Positions 1-9,179 are shown, counted from the first letter of the stretch. The stretch: 64,000 nucleotides of DNA from Leisingera thetidis (GCF_025857195.1 NZ_CP109787.1:1119501-1183500); one strand, 5' to 3'. Notes: generated by a model from the letters alone, not told the origin. Numbers and translations: made by a program.

Positions 1-115
1 TGGTCATTGGCGCCGAGCACTGCCGCCGGCAGCTTTCGCAATGGCAATTGACGGTGGATAGGACCGGCAGGTCCACCTCAAAGGTGACCGATCCGCACAG
101 GCAGCGTCCTTGCAT
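1..115 (-). CDS. GFA-family (glutathione-dependent formaldehyde-activating enzyme-like) protein, N-terminal fragment
   Basis: The minus strand reads from an ATG at 113-115 off the left edge of the window: 38 codons are visible. The peptide begins MQGRCLCGSVTFEV and then has NCHCESCRRQ, the CxCG and CHCxxCR zinc-binding signatures of the GFA/Mss4-like fold. A GGGAGG ribosome-binding site lies at 120-126 (minus strand), correctly spaced. GFA proteins bind zinc through these cysteines; most members have no proven substrate, so the enzyme name is only a family label. The gene is cut by the window edge, and the rest cannot be judged. Confidence 0.75.
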   Translation of the reverse strand, partial: MQGRCLCGSVTFEVDLPVLSTVNCHCESCRRQCSAPMT

Positions 116-212
116 GGTGTCCTCCCGATGCTGGCCGGTCCAGCTTCGGTCCGCACCGGAGGCAAGTCTTGGACAAATGCGAAGCGGGACAGCCTGCCAG
201 CGGCACGCGCTG

Positions 213-692
213 CTAGGTCTGGGGCAATTCCATCCGCAGGATGTGCTGCGGGCCGGCGGTGCCGTGGGGATAGATGCCGCCGGTATCGGCAAAGCCGCCC
301 CTGCGGTAGCAGCGGATGGCGCCGAAGTTCTGCATGTTGACGGTAAGAACCACCGCACGCCGTTCCGGATATTGGGCAGCAAGGTAGGTATTCAGCGCCG
401 CCACGGCCGCAGTGGCATAGCCTTTGCCCTGATCGTCGCGGTGGATCATGAAGGCGCGCAGGCCCAGCTCGTCCGGGGCTGCAAAGCCGTAACTCTCATG
501 ATACAGCCGGTCGATCTTGAAGAACCCGACAACGCGGGCCCCGTCGAGGACGGCATGGAAATCCACGCCGTCCTCGTTTTCTTCAAATGCCTGCGCCACA
601 GTGCCGGAGTAGCGGGTCTGGTCCGGTTCCACCTGGATATGGGCAACCAGATCAAATTCGCTGCGCGCGACCGGGCGCAGGGTGACAGGCAT
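213..692 (-). CDS. GNAT family N-acetyltransferase
   Basis: A 159-residue protein with the GNAT fold signature: the acetyl-CoA pyrophosphate loop is visible as DDQGKGYATAAV near residues 87-98, followed by the NxxAIRCYRRGGF segment typical of motif B. It should transfer an acetyl group from acetyl-CoA to an amine; the substrate cannot be read from sequence. Its start codon shares one base with the stop codon of the upstream peptidase gene (TGATG at 690-694), so the two are probably cotranscribed and translationally coupled. It might modify peptides or amino acids released by that peptidase, but this is only a context inference. Confidence 0.85.
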   Translation of the reverse strand: MPVTLRPVARSEFDLVAHIQVEPDQTRYSGTVAQAFEENEDGVDFHAVLDGARVVGFFKIDRLYHESYGFAAPDELGLRAFMIHRDDQGKGYATAAVAALNTYLAAQYPERRAVVLTVNMQNFGAIRCYRRGGFADTGGIYPHGTAGPQHILRMELPQT

Positions 693-2512
693 CAGCTTTC
701 CATGGCCTCCAGTTCGTCAATGAAGCCGGAGATCATGCTGAGCCCCTTGTCCCAGAACTTGGGGTCGGTGGCATCAAGCCCGAAGGGCGCCAGCAGCTCC
801 TTGTGGTGCTTGGAGCCGCCCGCTTTCAGCATCTCGAAATACTTGTCCTCAAACCCCTCGGCGCCGCTCGCGTAGACCGAGTAGAGCGCGTTCACCAGCC
901 CGTCGCCGAAGGCATAGGCGTAAACGTAGAAGGGCGAATGCACGAAATGGGGGATATAGGCCCAGAAGGTTTCGTAGCCGTCCATGTAGTCGAACACCGG
1001 GCCAAGCGATTCCGCCTGCACCGACATCCAGATGGCGTTGATGTCATCCGGGGTCAGCTCGCCCTCGGTGCGGGCGGCGTGCAGTTTGCATTCAAAGTCG
1101 TAGAAGGCGATCTGGCGCACCACCGTGTTGATCATGTCCTCGACCTTGCCCGCCAGCAGCACCTTGCGCTGCTGCTGGGTTTCGGCCTTGTCCAGCATCT
1201 TGCGGAAGGTGAGCATCTCGCCGAACACGCTCGCGGTCTCCGCCAGCGTCAGCGGGGTGGAGGAGAGCATCTCGCCCTGTTCCGCCGCCAGCACCTGATG
1301 GACGCCGTGGCCCAGCTCATGCGCCAGGGTCATCACGTCGCGCGGTTTGCCCAGGTAGTTGAGCATCACGTAGGGATGCACGTTGGTGACGGTCGGATGC
1401 GCAAAGGCACCCGGCGCCTTGCCGGGTTTCACGCCGGCGTCGATCCAGCCGTCCGAGAAGAACGGGGCCGCGATCTCGCCCATGCGGGGATCAAAGGCGT
1501 TGTAGGCGTCCATGACGGTCTTTTCCGCCTGCTCCCAGCTGATGGTGCGGGAGTCTTCCAGCGGCAGCGGCGCGTTGCGGTCCCAGACCTGCATCACATC
1601 GAGGCCCAGCCATTTGCGCTTCAGCTCATAGTACCGGTGGCTGAGCTTGGGGTAGGCGGCGACCACTGCCTCGCGCAGCGCTTCGACCACCTCGGGCTCC
1701 ACATCGTTGGACAGGTGGCGGCCGGTCTGGGCGCTGGGCATGCCGCGCCAGCGGTCGATGATTTCCTTTTCCTTGGCCTGGGTGTTGTGGACGCGGGCAA
1801 AGGTCTTGATGTTTTCCCCGAACACCCGCGCCAGCTCGCGGGCCGCGGCTTCGCGCTTGGAGCGGTCCTGTTCGGTCAGCAGGTTGAGGGTGCCCTCGAT
1901 GCCCATTTCCTCCCCATCGACGGTGAAGGCGAGGCCTGCGATGGTCTCATCGAACAGCTTTTCCCAGGCGTCGCCGACGATGCCGAGGTCATGCATGAAC
2001 TTCTCCAGCTCATCCGACAGCTGGTAAGGCTTCATCGCGCGGATGCGGCGGAACACGCTGGCGTAGCGGGCGAGGTCCGCATTGGCGGCCAGATGCGCCT
2101 GCATCGCGTCGTCTTCGATGCGGTTCAGCTCCAGCGTGAAGAACACCAGCGGGGTGGTGGCCACGGTCACCTTTTCCTGGCAATCCGACAGGAACGCGGC
2201 GCGGTCCGCGTCGGTGGTCTTCTGGTAATAGCGCAGGCCCGCGAAGGACATGATGCGGCCGGCGATATTGTTGATCTTCTCGTTGCGCTGCACGCATTCC
2301 AGCAGCCCGTCTGCGTCCAGACCCGCCAGCTTGCCCTCGTAATCGGCGGCAAAGGCGGCGCATTCCTGTTCCAGCCAGTCCAGATCGCGGGCCAGTTCGG
2401 GCGCGTCCTCGGAGGCGTAGAGGTCGCTGAGGTCCCATTCCGGCAGATTGCCGAGGCCGCCGGAACCGGCAGAGGCGTTTGCGTCGCGAACGGGGAAGGG
2501 AAGCTGGAACAT
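692..2512 (-). CDS. pepF: oligoendopeptidase F (M3B family zinc metallopeptidase)
   Basis: A cytosolic zinc peptidase of about 606 residues, the usual size for the PepF/M3B family, which hydrolyses short peptides. The gluzincin motif HELGHGVHQ is present about two thirds along (near nucleotide 1310), with the downstream ETASVFGEM segment supplying the third zinc ligand Glu. The N-terminal part is the helical oligopeptidase domain. I chose the ATG at 2512 because AGGAG lies five bases upstream; an in-frame ATG at 2527 would add five residues. No signal peptide is seen. A GNAT gene follows with a one-base overlap. Confidence 0.93.
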   Translation of the reverse strand: MFQLPFPVRDANASAGSGGLGNLPEWDLSDLYASEDAPELARDLDWLEQECAAFAADYEGKLAGLDADGLLECVQRNEKINNIAGRIMSFAGLRYYQKTTDADRAAFLSDCQEKVTVATTPLVFFTLELNRIEDDAMQAHLAANADLARYASVFRRIRAMKPYQLSDELEKFMHDLGIVGDAWEKLFDETIAGLAFTVDGEEMGIEGTLNLLTEQDRSKREAAARELARVFGENIKTFARVHNTQAKEKEIIDRWRGMPSAQTGRHLSNDVEPEVVEALREAVVAAYPKLSHRYYELKRKWLGLDVMQVWDRNAPLPLEDSRTISWEQAEKTVMDAYNAFDPRMGEIAAPFFSDGWIDAGVKPGKAPGAFAHPTVTNVHPYVMLNYLGKPRDVMTLAHELGHGVHQVLAAEQGEMLSSTPLTLAETASVFGEMLTFRKMLDKAETQQQRKVLLAGKVEDMINTVVRQIAFYDFECKLHAARTEGELTPDDINAIWMSVQAESLGPVFDYMDGYETFWAYIPHFVHSPFYVYAYAFGDGLVNALYSVYASGAEGFEDKYFEMLKAGGSKHHKELLAPFGLDATDPKFWDKGLSMISGFIDELEAMES

Positions 2513-2660
2513 GAGGGCTCCTGTCATGAGAAATGCTTTGACCCAACATCTAAGCGGCGGTTTGCGGGATCACAAGCGGCGGGGTGCGGAACCCGGGGAG
2601 AATGGCACATACAGGTAAGGATCGTGTGAACGGGCCGGGCGCCGCACCGGCAACGGGGCG

Positions 2661-3623
2661 TCAGCCGCCGTATTGCTCAAACAGGCGGCACATGCGGGAA
2701 AACACACGGGCCCGGATGTCCGGGGCTTCCATCATCACCTCATGCCGGGCGCCCTTGATCAGATCCAGCTCGCCGCCGGGCCAGTGGTCCATCCGGTCGC
2801 GGATCGCTTGCGGGTTGACGATCTGCTCCTCCGAGCCGAGGAAGGTGATGCAGGGCAGAGCAGGCGAGGGCTGCCGGGCCAGCCAGGCGCATTCCTGCAG
2901 GCTGACCCGCAGCCATTGGATGGTGGGGCCGCCGAGCGCCAGATCCGGCTGCACCGCCAGCTGGGTGTGCATCATCCGGTACATCTCCGGATCGGTGGTC
3001 AGCGTATTGCCCTCGAACGGGGTGATTTGGACGTATTGCTCCAGCGCGGTGGTCGGCAGCAGCCGTTCGTCCAGGCGCAGATAGGGCGCGATGCCGCCGA
3101 GGACGCGGACAAAGGGGCGCAGCAGCGGCGGGATCTGGATGCCCCACATCGGGCCGGTGAAGCAGCAGGATTTGACGTCCAGCCCCTGCATCAGCGCTCT
3201 GAGCCCGATGGCGCCGCCCATGGAATGGCCGACCAGGTGCCAGGGGCGGGGCAGGTCCAGCTGCGCGGCCAGCCCGGTCAGCGCTTGCACATCGGTCTGA
3301 AAATCGGTGAACTGGCCCACGTGGCCCAGCCGCCGCTCCGCCAGCATCCGGCCGGACAGCCCCTGGCCGCGCCAGTCCACGGTAAGGGTGGCAAGGCCGC
3401 GGGCGGCAAACTCTGCCGCGGCCATCCCGTATTTCTCGATATATTCGGTGCGCCCGGGAAACAGCAGAACCGTGCCCCTGGCCGCCCCTTCCGGCCGCCA
3501 GTGGCCTGCACGGATGCGCACGCCGTCAGCGGTCTGCACCCAATGGGCCGCACCATCCGCGGGCCCCTGCGCGATCTCCGCGAACAGGGGCGCGGGCTGC
3601 AGCTCCACCGGGGCGCCGTCCAT
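2661..3623 (-). CDS. alpha/beta hydrolase, lysophospholipase (PldB-like)
   Basis: A 320-residue serine hydrolase with the nucleophile elbow LVGHSMGG in the middle, an oxyanion-type RGxG segment (DWRGQGLSGR) before it, and a C-terminal GARHEVMME containing the candidate catalytic histidine. Overall layout matches the Hydrolase_4/monoacylglycerol lipase-lysophospholipase group, called PldB in many alphaproteobacteria. It likely removes acyl chains from lysophospholipids or monoglycerides. Its ATG overlaps the stop codon of the upstream SCP2 gene by one base, so the lipid-binding protein and lipase form a two-gene operon. Exact substrate is not evident. Confidence 0.85.
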   Translation of the reverse strand: MDGAPVELQPAPLFAEIAQGPADGAAHWVQTADGVRIRAGHWRPEGAARGTVLLFPGRTEYIEKYGMAAAEFAARGLATLTVDWRGQGLSGRMLAERRLGHVGQFTDFQTDVQALTGLAAQLDLPRPWHLVGHSMGGAIGLRALMQGLDVKSCCFTGPMWGIQIPPLLRPFVRVLGGIAPYLRLDERLLPTTALEQYVQITPFEGNTLTTDPEMYRMMHTQLAVQPDLALGGPTIQWLRVSLQECAWLARQPSPALPCITFLGSEEQIVNPQAIRDRMDHWPGGELDLIKGARHEVMMEAPDIRARVFSRMCRLFEQYGG

Positions 3624-3913
3624 CAGGCCAGCGCCGAGGCCAGCTTCATCGCGGTGCCCATGTCGCCGTCGATGGTCAGCTTGCCGGACATGAACGCGGC
3701 GGTCGGGTTCAGCTCGCCCTCGAGGATCGCCTGGAAGGTATCGGCATCCGCCGTCATGGTCACATCCGCCTCTTCGTCGCCGGCACGGGCGCCGGCACTG
3801 TCCAGCATGATGGCGCCCAGGCCCTCGATCTGGAATTTGGCGGTGGCGTCGAATTCGCCCGCCTCCAGTTTGCCGTTCAGGGCCTCTGCCGCCTGTTCTA
3901 GGGTAACGCTCAT
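3623..3913 (-). CDS. SCP2 sterol-binding domain protein
   Basis: A small acidic protein of 96 residues that is essentially a single SCP2 lipid-carrier domain: a beta-rich half (FDATAKFQIEGLGAIMLD, ADVTMTADADTF) followed by the conserved stretch LNPTAAFMSGKLTIDGDMGTAM near the C-terminus. Such domains bind fatty acyl or sterol-like ligands in the cytosol. I chose the ATG at 3913 rather than a longer frame because GAGGACC lies just upstream and the domain starts there. It is coupled to the lipase gene that follows, which suggests ligand delivery or lipid turnover, an inference from context. Confidence 0.88.
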   Translation of the reverse strand: MSVTLEQAAEALNGKLEAGEFDATAKFQIEGLGAIMLDSAGARAGDEEADVTMTADADTFQAILEGELNPTAAFMSGKLTIDGDMGTAMKLASALA

Positions 3914-4014
3914 ATCGGTCCTCAATCTGTTTGGCACGCTCTTAGCACAAACCTGTGAAGCATGTGCATCCAATACTGGAATTTGCGGCGCGCGGGATTA
4001 CACTGGGAGGCATC

Positions 4015-4581
4015 ATGCTGGCAAATCTTCCAAAGCTCAAAGCTATCGTGGCGGCAACGGCGGTCACAGTCACGGTTTCCCTGCCTGCGCAGGTTTCCGC
4101 GCAGGCGCTGTCCGCGGAGACCCTGCTGCAGGACCTGGCGTTGGCCGAAGTTTCCGAGGCTGCGGCGATTGACCGCGAGCTGCAGGCGCTCTGGGCGAAG
4201 AGCGGCTCGCCGTCGATGGATCTGCTGTTGCGCCGCGGCACCGACGCGATGGAGCGCGGCGAATTGCAGCAGGCGGCGGAGCATCTGACGGCGCTGACAG
4301 ATCATGCGCCGGAGTTCGCCCGCGGCTGGTACGAACGCGCGCGGGTGTATTTCGCGCTGGGGCTTTATGGCCCCTCGGTCGCTGACCTGGAGCGCGCACT
4401 GGCCCTGAACCCCAGGGATTACAACGCCATCTATGCGCTGGGCGCGCTGTTCGAACAGTTCCGCGAGCCTGAACGCGCCTATCAGGCCTACCTGCGGGCC
4501 AAGGCTATACATCCGCACCACGAGGAAGTAAGCAGCGCCCTCGAACGTCTGAAGCCCTCCGTCGAGGGCAGGGAACTCTAA
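4015..4581 (+). CDS. exported TPR-repeat protein
   Basis: A 188-residue protein with an N-terminal signal peptide: positively charged start, hydrophobic IVAATAVTVTVSLPA and a likely cleavage after VSAQA. The mature part carries about three tetratricopeptide repeats (GTDAMERGELQQAAEHLTAL; YERARVYFALGLYGPSVADL; NYNAIYALGALFEQ-type helices), so it is probably a periplasmic protein-interaction scaffold. The start at 4015 is supported by GGGAGG at 4006-4010; the open frame extends further upstream without a signal-like start. Partner unknown. It precedes the helicase gene on the same strand by 27 bp and may be cotranscribed with it. Confidence 0.8.
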   Translation: MLANLPKLKAIVAATAVTVTVSLPAQVSAQALSAETLLQDLALAEVSEAAAIDRELQALWAKSGSPSMDLLLRRGTDAMERGELQQAAEHLTALTDHAPEFARGWYERARVYFALGLYGPSVADLERALALNPRDYNAIYALGALFEQFREPERAYQAYLRAKAIHPHHEEVSSALERLKPSVEGREL

Positions 4582-4608
4582 GCCCTCTCGGGGGCGGGGG
4601 CTGAAGCA

Positions 4609-7563
4609 ATGGCAAGCGCACCGCGGATCGTGGCCGTCCTGGGCCCGACCAATACCGGCAAAACCCATTACGCCATCGAACGCATGCTGGGCTACCGCAC
4701 CGGGGTGATGGGCTTTCCGCTGCGCCTCTTGGCGCGCGAGGTCTATGACAAGATCGTGGCCGCCCGCGGCCCCTCGGTGGTGGCGCTGGTCACCGGCGAG
4801 GAGCGCATCGTGCCGCCGCGGGCGCAATACTGGATCTGCACGGTCGAGGCGATGCCCGAGGGCATGGGCTGCGACTTCCTGGCCATCGACGAGATCCAGC
4901 TGTGCGCGGACCCGGAGCGCGGCCATGTCTTCACCGACCGGCTGCTGCGCGCCCGCGGCACCCATGAAACGCTGTTCCTGGGCGCCGACACCATGCGCGG
5001 GCCGATTGCGGCGCTGGTGCCCGGCGTCGAATTCACCCGCCGCGAGCGGATGTCCGATCTGGTCTATGCAGGTTCGAAAAAGATAAGCCGGATGCCGCCG
5101 CGCACCGCCATCGTCGGGTTTTCGGTTGATAATGTCTATGCGATCGCCGAGCTGATCCGCCGCCAGAAGGGCGGCGCGGCGGTGGTGATGGGGGCGCTGT
5201 CCCCGCGCACCCGCAACGCGCAGGTGGCGCTTTATCAGAATGGCGAGGTCGATTATCTGGTTGCCACCGACGCCATCGGCATGGGGCTCAATCTCGATAT
5301 CGACCATGTGGCGTTCTCCTCCACCGCCAAATTCGACGGCCGCCGGATGCGCGAACTGGCCCCCAATGAGCTGGCGCAGATCGCAGGCCGCGCAGGGCGA
5401 GGCATGAGTCACGGCACCTTCGGCGTCACCGGCGATGCCCGGCCGCTGGACGAGGGCACCGCGCAGGCGATCATGAACCACCAGTTCACGCCGCTGAAGA
5501 AACTCAACTGGCGCTCTGCGGATCTGCAGTTCGGCACCGTCGAGGCGCTGATCCACTCGCTCGAATCAAGCCCCTCGGACGAGAACCTGATCAAGGCGCG
5601 GGAGGCCGACGACCTGGGCGCGCTGAAGATGCTGTCGCGCGAATCCGCCATCATCGCCCGCACCACCAGCGCGCAATCGGTGAAACTCTTGTGGGACGTC
5701 TGCCGGATTCCCGATTTCCGCGGCATCAGCCATGCGGAACATTCCTCGCTTCTGGGCGTTATATTCGAGCATTTGCACGGCGGCGGGGTGGTGCCCGACG
5801 ACTGGATGGCTCGCCAGATCAAGCGGATTGACCGCACCGATGGAAACATCGACACATTGTCCAAACGTCTGGCCTTTATCCGGACGTGGACATATGTCGC
5901 GCAGCGGAATGGATGGCTGCGTGACGAAAGCCATTGGCGCGGGGAGACGCGCGCTGTAGAAGACAGGTTGTCAGACGCGCTGCACGAGCGCTTGACTCAG
6001 AGATTTGTGGACCGGCGCACATCCGTGCTTCTGCGCCGGCTCAAACAGAAGGAGGCCCTTTTGGCCGAAGTGAATGACAAGGGTGAAGTGACGGTTGAAG
6101 GCGAATTCGTCGGCCGTCTGGAGGGGTTCCGGTTCAGCCCGGACAAAGGTGCGCAGGGTGCCGAGGCCAAGGCCTTGAAAGCGGCCTCGCTGCAGGCTTT
6201 GGCGCCGCACTTCCATCTGCGTGCGGACCGGTTCTACAACGCGCCCGATACCGAGATCGATTTTACCGAACAGGGCGGCCTGATGTGGGGCGGCGATGCG
6301 GTGGGCAAGCTGGTCGCAGGCGCCGACGCCCTGAGCCCGCAGATCGAGGTGTTCGTCGATGACACCGCCGGGCCGGATGTCGCCCAGAAGGTGGAGCGCC
6401 GCCTGCTGCATTTCATCACCCGCAAGATCAACGCGCTGTTCGAGCCGCTGCTGGCCTTGCAGAAGGACGAAGAGCTGACCGGCCTGGCCCGCGGCTTTGC
6501 CTTCCGGATGGTCGAGAACCTCGGCGTGCTGCCCCGTGCAGGCGTTGCGCAGGAGGTCAAGGAGCTGGACCAGGACGCCCGCAGCGCGCTGCGCAAGCAT
6601 GGCATCCGGTTCGGCCAGTTCACCATTTTCATGCCGCTGCTGCTGAAGCCCGCGCCGACCCGTCTGCGCCTGGTGCTGTGGTCGCTGGCGGGCGGCCTGC
6701 AGGACTTCCCCGAGGCCCCGCCGCCGGGGCTGGTCACCGTTCCGTCCATCAAGGACGCGCCCCAGGGCTATGACACCATGTCCGGCTACCGTGCTGCCGG
6801 CGAGCGGATGATCCGCATCGACATGCTGGAGCGCCTGGCCGACATGCTGCGCGCCGAAGACAGCCGCAGCGGCTTTGAGGCCAAGGCCGACATGCTGTCG
6901 ATCACCGGCATGACGCTGGAGCAGTTCGCCGACCTGATGCAGGGCCTGGGCTACAAGGCCGAGAAGGGCGAGCGCGAGAAGGTGAAGCCGGTGGATGCCG
7001 TTGTTGCGGAAACCGGAATTCCGGCGGAAGGCCTGCCGGTGATGGATGCCGCTGCCGAGGCGGAGAACACCCCTGCCGCCGCGCCGGCGGAGGCCGGTGA
7101 ACCTGCCCCCGCCGATGTGCCCGCAGGCACCGAAGCGATCGAGGATGCAGGCGTTGCCCCCATCGCCGAGGAACCGGCCGAGCCGGTGGCGGAGACGCCG
7201 GTTGCGGAGACCGCCGCGGAGGAAACCCCGGTCGGTCAAGCGGCCGATGCCGCGGTGGACGCGCCGGAGATGGAGGTGTTCTACACCTTCACCTGGGGCG
7301 GCAACCGGGGCGGCCGCCAGGGCGGCCAGCGCCAGCAGGACCGCCGTCCGCAGAGCGACGGCAAGCCTGGCGGCAAGGGCAAGCCGCGCGGCGCCAAGGG
7401 CGGCGACCGCGAGGGCGGCCGCGGCAAGCCGGGCCGCAAGGGCGGTCCGCGCCAGGATCAGGGCTCCAAGACCTATTCCGCGCGCCCGCCCAGGAAGGAA
7501 AAGCAGATCGACCCGGACAACCCCTTTGCCGCTGCGCTGATGGGGCTGAAACAGGGCGACTGA
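4609..7563 (+). CDS. SUV3-like superfamily 2 RNA helicase with long disordered C-terminal tail
   Basis: A 984-residue protein. Residues 12-19 are Walker A (GPTNTGKT), DEIQ at 94-97 is motif II, and QIAGRAGRG near residues 258-266 is motif VI, a set characteristic of the mitochondrial SUV3 RNA helicase family and its alphaproteobacterial relatives. After the helicase core come a helical SUV3-type C-terminal region, an acidic Ala/Pro/Glu-rich low-complexity stretch (about residues 795-885), then a very basic Gly/Arg/Lys tail (about 894-965) like an RGG RNA-binding region. Likely role: ATP-driven RNA unwinding in RNA turnover or ribosome maturation. The next gene is also RNA-binding. Confidence 0.9.
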   Translation: MASAPRIVAVLGPTNTGKTHYAIERMLGYRTGVMGFPLRLLAREVYDKIVAARGPSVVALVTGEERIVPPRAQYWICTVEAMPEGMGCDFLAIDEIQLCADPERGHVFTDRLLRARGTHETLFLGADTMRGPIAALVPGVEFTRRERMSDLVYAGSKKISRMPPRTAIVGFSVDNVYAIAELIRRQKGGAAVVMGALSPRTRNAQVALYQNGEVDYLVATDAIGMGLNLDIDHVAFSSTAKFDGRRMRELAPNELAQIAGRAGRGMSHGTFGVTGDARPLDEGTAQAIMNHQFTPLKKLNWRSADLQFGTVEALIHSLESSPSDENLIKAREADDLGALKMLSRESAIIARTTSAQSVKLLWDVCRIPDFRGISHAEHSSLLGVIFEHLHGGGVVPDDWMARQIKRIDRTDGNIDTLSKRLAFIRTWTYVAQRNGWLRDESHWRGETRAVEDRLSDALHERLTQRFVDRRTSVLLRRLKQKEALLAEVNDKGEVTVEGEFVGRLEGFRFSPDKGAQGAEAKALKAASLQALAPHFHLRADRFYNAPDTEIDFTEQGGLMWGGDAVGKLVAGADALSPQIEVFVDDTAGPDVAQKVERRLLHFITRKINALFEPLLALQKDEELTGLARGFAFRMVENLGVLPRAGVAQEVKELDQDARSALRKHGIRFGQFTIFMPLLLKPAPTRLRLVLWSLAGGLQDFPEAPPPGLVTVPSIKDAPQGYDTMSGYRAAGERMIRIDMLERLADMLRAEDSRSGFEAKADMLSITGMTLEQFADLMQGLGYKAEKGEREKVKPVDAVVAETGIPAEGLPVMDAAAEAENTPAAAPAEAGEPAPADVPAGTEAIEDAGVAPIAEEPAEPVAETPVAETAAEETPVGQAADAAVDAPEMEVFYTFTWGGNRGGRQGGQRQQDRRPQSDGKPGGKGKPRGAKGGDREGGRGKPGRKGGPRQDQGSKTYSARPPRKEKQIDPDNPFAAALMGLKQGD

Positions 7564-7570
7564 CCCGGCC

Positions 7571-7945
7571 ATGACCGGCGGCGCGCCCAAGATCCGCATC
7601 GACAAGTGGCTGTGGCATGCGCGGTTCTTCAAGACCCGCAGCCTGGCCGCCAAGCAGGTCGGTGCGGGCCATGTGCGCGTCAACGGCGCCAAGGCCTTGA
7701 AACCGGCCCAGAACGTCGCCCCCGGTGACGTTCTGACCTTTGCCCAGGGCAAGCTGATCCGCGTGGTGCGGGTGGAAGCCATCGGCGAACGCCGCGGCCC
7801 GGCGCCGGAAGCGCAGGGCCTGTATTTCGACATGACGGAAAAGCAGGAAAAAATTCCGGCCAATCCCAGGTTCGAAGGAAAAGGCCGCCCGGACAAAAAA
7901 GCCCGCAGGGCGCTTGATCTTACTCGCAAGCAGGATACCCTTTGA
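7571..7945 (+). CDS. S4-domain RNA-binding protein (Hsp15/HslR-like)
   Basis: A 124-residue basic protein whose N-terminal half is an S4 RNA-binding domain: RIDKWLWHARFFKTRSLAAKQV and GHVRVNGAKALKPAQNVAPGDVL are the two conserved blocks. The C-terminal part is lysine/arginine rich and probably disordered. In Escherichia coli the related Hsp15 binds stalled 50S subunits carrying peptidyl-tRNA. The gene begins 7 bp after the helicase stop, so the two are very likely one transcript and may act in the same RNA or ribosome rescue process. The latter is inference. Confidence 0.88.
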   Translation: MTGGAPKIRIDKWLWHARFFKTRSLAAKQVGAGHVRVNGAKALKPAQNVAPGDVLTFAQGKLIRVVRVEAIGERRGPAPEAQGLYFDMTEKQEKIPANPRFEGKGRPDKKARRALDLTRKQDTL

Positions 7946-8007
7946 CGGCTTGAAGCCGTCGCCGGTCTGGATTAGCTAGGCGCAAACGGATAACAGGACT
8001 CGGTACT

Positions 8008-8346
8008 ATGACCTATGTCGTGACGGAAAACTGCATCGCCTGCAAATACACCGACTGTGTCGAAGTGTGCCCGGTGGACTGCTTCTACGAGGGCGAGAAC
8101 ACCCTGGTGATCCACCCCGACGAATGCATCGACTGCGGTGTCTGCGAGCCGGAATGCCCGGCTGATGCAATCCGCCCGGATACCGAGCCGGATATGGACA
8201 AATGGGTTGAATTCAACCGCAAGTATGCCGAGCTGTGGCCGGTGATCGTTTCCAAGAAGGATCCGATGCCAGGCTACGAGGAGCGCGACGGCGAAGAAGG
8301 CAAGATGGAGAAGTACTTCTCCGAGGCGCCTGGCGAAGGCGGCTGA
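8008..8346 (+). CDS. fdxA: seven-iron ferredoxin FdxA
   Basis: A 112-residue ferredoxin starting [17 protein letters not shown]. The first cluster region has the CxxC...CxxxCP spacing changed in the manner of 7Fe ferredoxins (3Fe-4S), and the second, [12 protein letters not shown], binds a 4Fe-4S cluster. Length and the acidic C-terminal extension match the alphaproteobacterial FdxA family, soluble electron carriers in the cytosol. A purine-rich ribosome-binding site (ACAGGA) precedes the ATG. A strong terminator lies downstream at 8427-8452, separating it from carD. Confidence 0.95.
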   Translation: MTYVVTENCIACKYTDCVEVCPVDCFYEGENTLVIHPDECIDCGVCEPECPADAIRPDTEPDMDKWVEFNRKYAELWPVIVSKKDPMPGYEERDGEEGKMEKYFSEAPGEGG

Positions 8347-8426
8347 TTCCCTGCCTCACGGGGTGATGCCGCAATTGTGCGGAAAACCGCCGCATTGCAT
8401 TTGGTTTTTACGAACCCTTGCCAGCA

Positions 8427-8452
8427 GGCCGCCTTTCGGGCGGCCCTTTTTT
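8427..8452 (+). terminator. Rho-independent terminator of fdxA
   Basis: A perfect seven-base-pair stem (GGCCGCC at 8427-8433 with GGCGGCC at 8439-8445), five-base loop and a T-run at 8447-8452. It closes the fdxA transcript. The remainder of the gap 8453-8646 holds no gene; it should contain the carD promoter and a leader, but I see no motif strong enough to mark. Confidence 0.85.
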
Positions 8453-8646
8453 ATGATATACTTAAGGCACAAATGACATAAACAATCGGAGTCCGCCCCC
8501 GGCGCACGCCTGAAGCGGTGCGCAGATTGGGCGGTATTTCTGCGGAGAAAATGTCCCGGGGGCTGGTCAAGGTGAACTGACCGGAACCGGGTCTTTTGTT
8601 CGCCAAAACGCCGGAGCCGCCCGGCTGTGAGTGAGGAAAAACCTGT

Positions 8647-9156
8647 ATGACCAAGTCGAAGAAGCTCGAATTCCGCCCCAATGATTATGTGGTCTACCCG
8701 GCGCATGGCGTTGGTCAGATCCTCTCGATCGAGGAGCAGGAAGTGGCCGGCTTTGCGCTGGAGCTTTTCGTGATCACCTTTGAAAAGGACAAGATGACCC
8801 TGCGGGTGCCGACCAACAAGGCAACCGAAGTGGGGATGCGCTCGCTGAGCTCTCCGGATGTGATTGCCCAGGCGATGAAAACGCTCAAGGGCAAGGCCAA
8901 GGTCAAGCGCGCGATGTGGTCGCGCCGCGCCCAGGAGTATGAGCAGAAGATCAACTCCGGCGACCTGATCTCGATCGCGGAGGTGGTCCGCGACCTGCAC
9001 CGCACCGATGACCAGCGCGAGCAGAGCTACTCCGAGCGCCAGCTTTATGAAGCCGCGCTCGAGCGCCTGACCCGCGAAGTGGCGGCCGTTTCCGGCAATG
9101 ACGAGATTGCCGCCGCCAAGCAGGTGGACGAGGTGCTGACCTCCCGCGCTGCCTGA
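8647..9156 (+). CDS. carD: CarD/CdnL family RNA polymerase-binding transcription regulator
   Basis: A 169-residue protein. Residues about 10-65 form the CarD_CdnL_TRCF RNA polymerase-interacting domain (FRPNDYVVYPAHGVGQI, then FVITFEKDKMTLRVPTNK); the rest is the helical DNA-contacting domain (RAMWSRRAQEYEQKINSGD). CarD in Rhodobacter sphaeroides activates many promoters that lack a full -10 element by stabilising open complexes. GTGAGGAAAAACCTGT precedes the ATG. The gene stands alone between terminators. The fdxA-carD order is common in this family of bacteria. Confidence 0.95.
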   Translation: MTKSKKLEFRPNDYVVYPAHGVGQILSIEEQEVAGFALELFVITFEKDKMTLRVPTNKATEVGMRSLSSPDVIAQAMKTLKGKAKVKRAMWSRRAQEYEQKINSGDLISIAEVVRDLHRTDDQREQSYSERQLYEAALERLTREVAAVSGNDEIAAAKQVDEVLTSRAA

Positions 9157-9179
9157 TCTGCGCGATCACGGAAGCAAAG

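Noticed and set aside
803..2629. Long open frame on the plus strand opposite pepF
   Set aside because: It is antisense to a clearly recognised metallopeptidase; its peptide is rich in His/Arg/Gly with no family motif, the usual shadow of GC-rich coding DNA. The same applies to the long antisense frames at 5971-7929, 11295-12680, 38556-40097, 45163-46860, 47028-48893 and 49497-51641.
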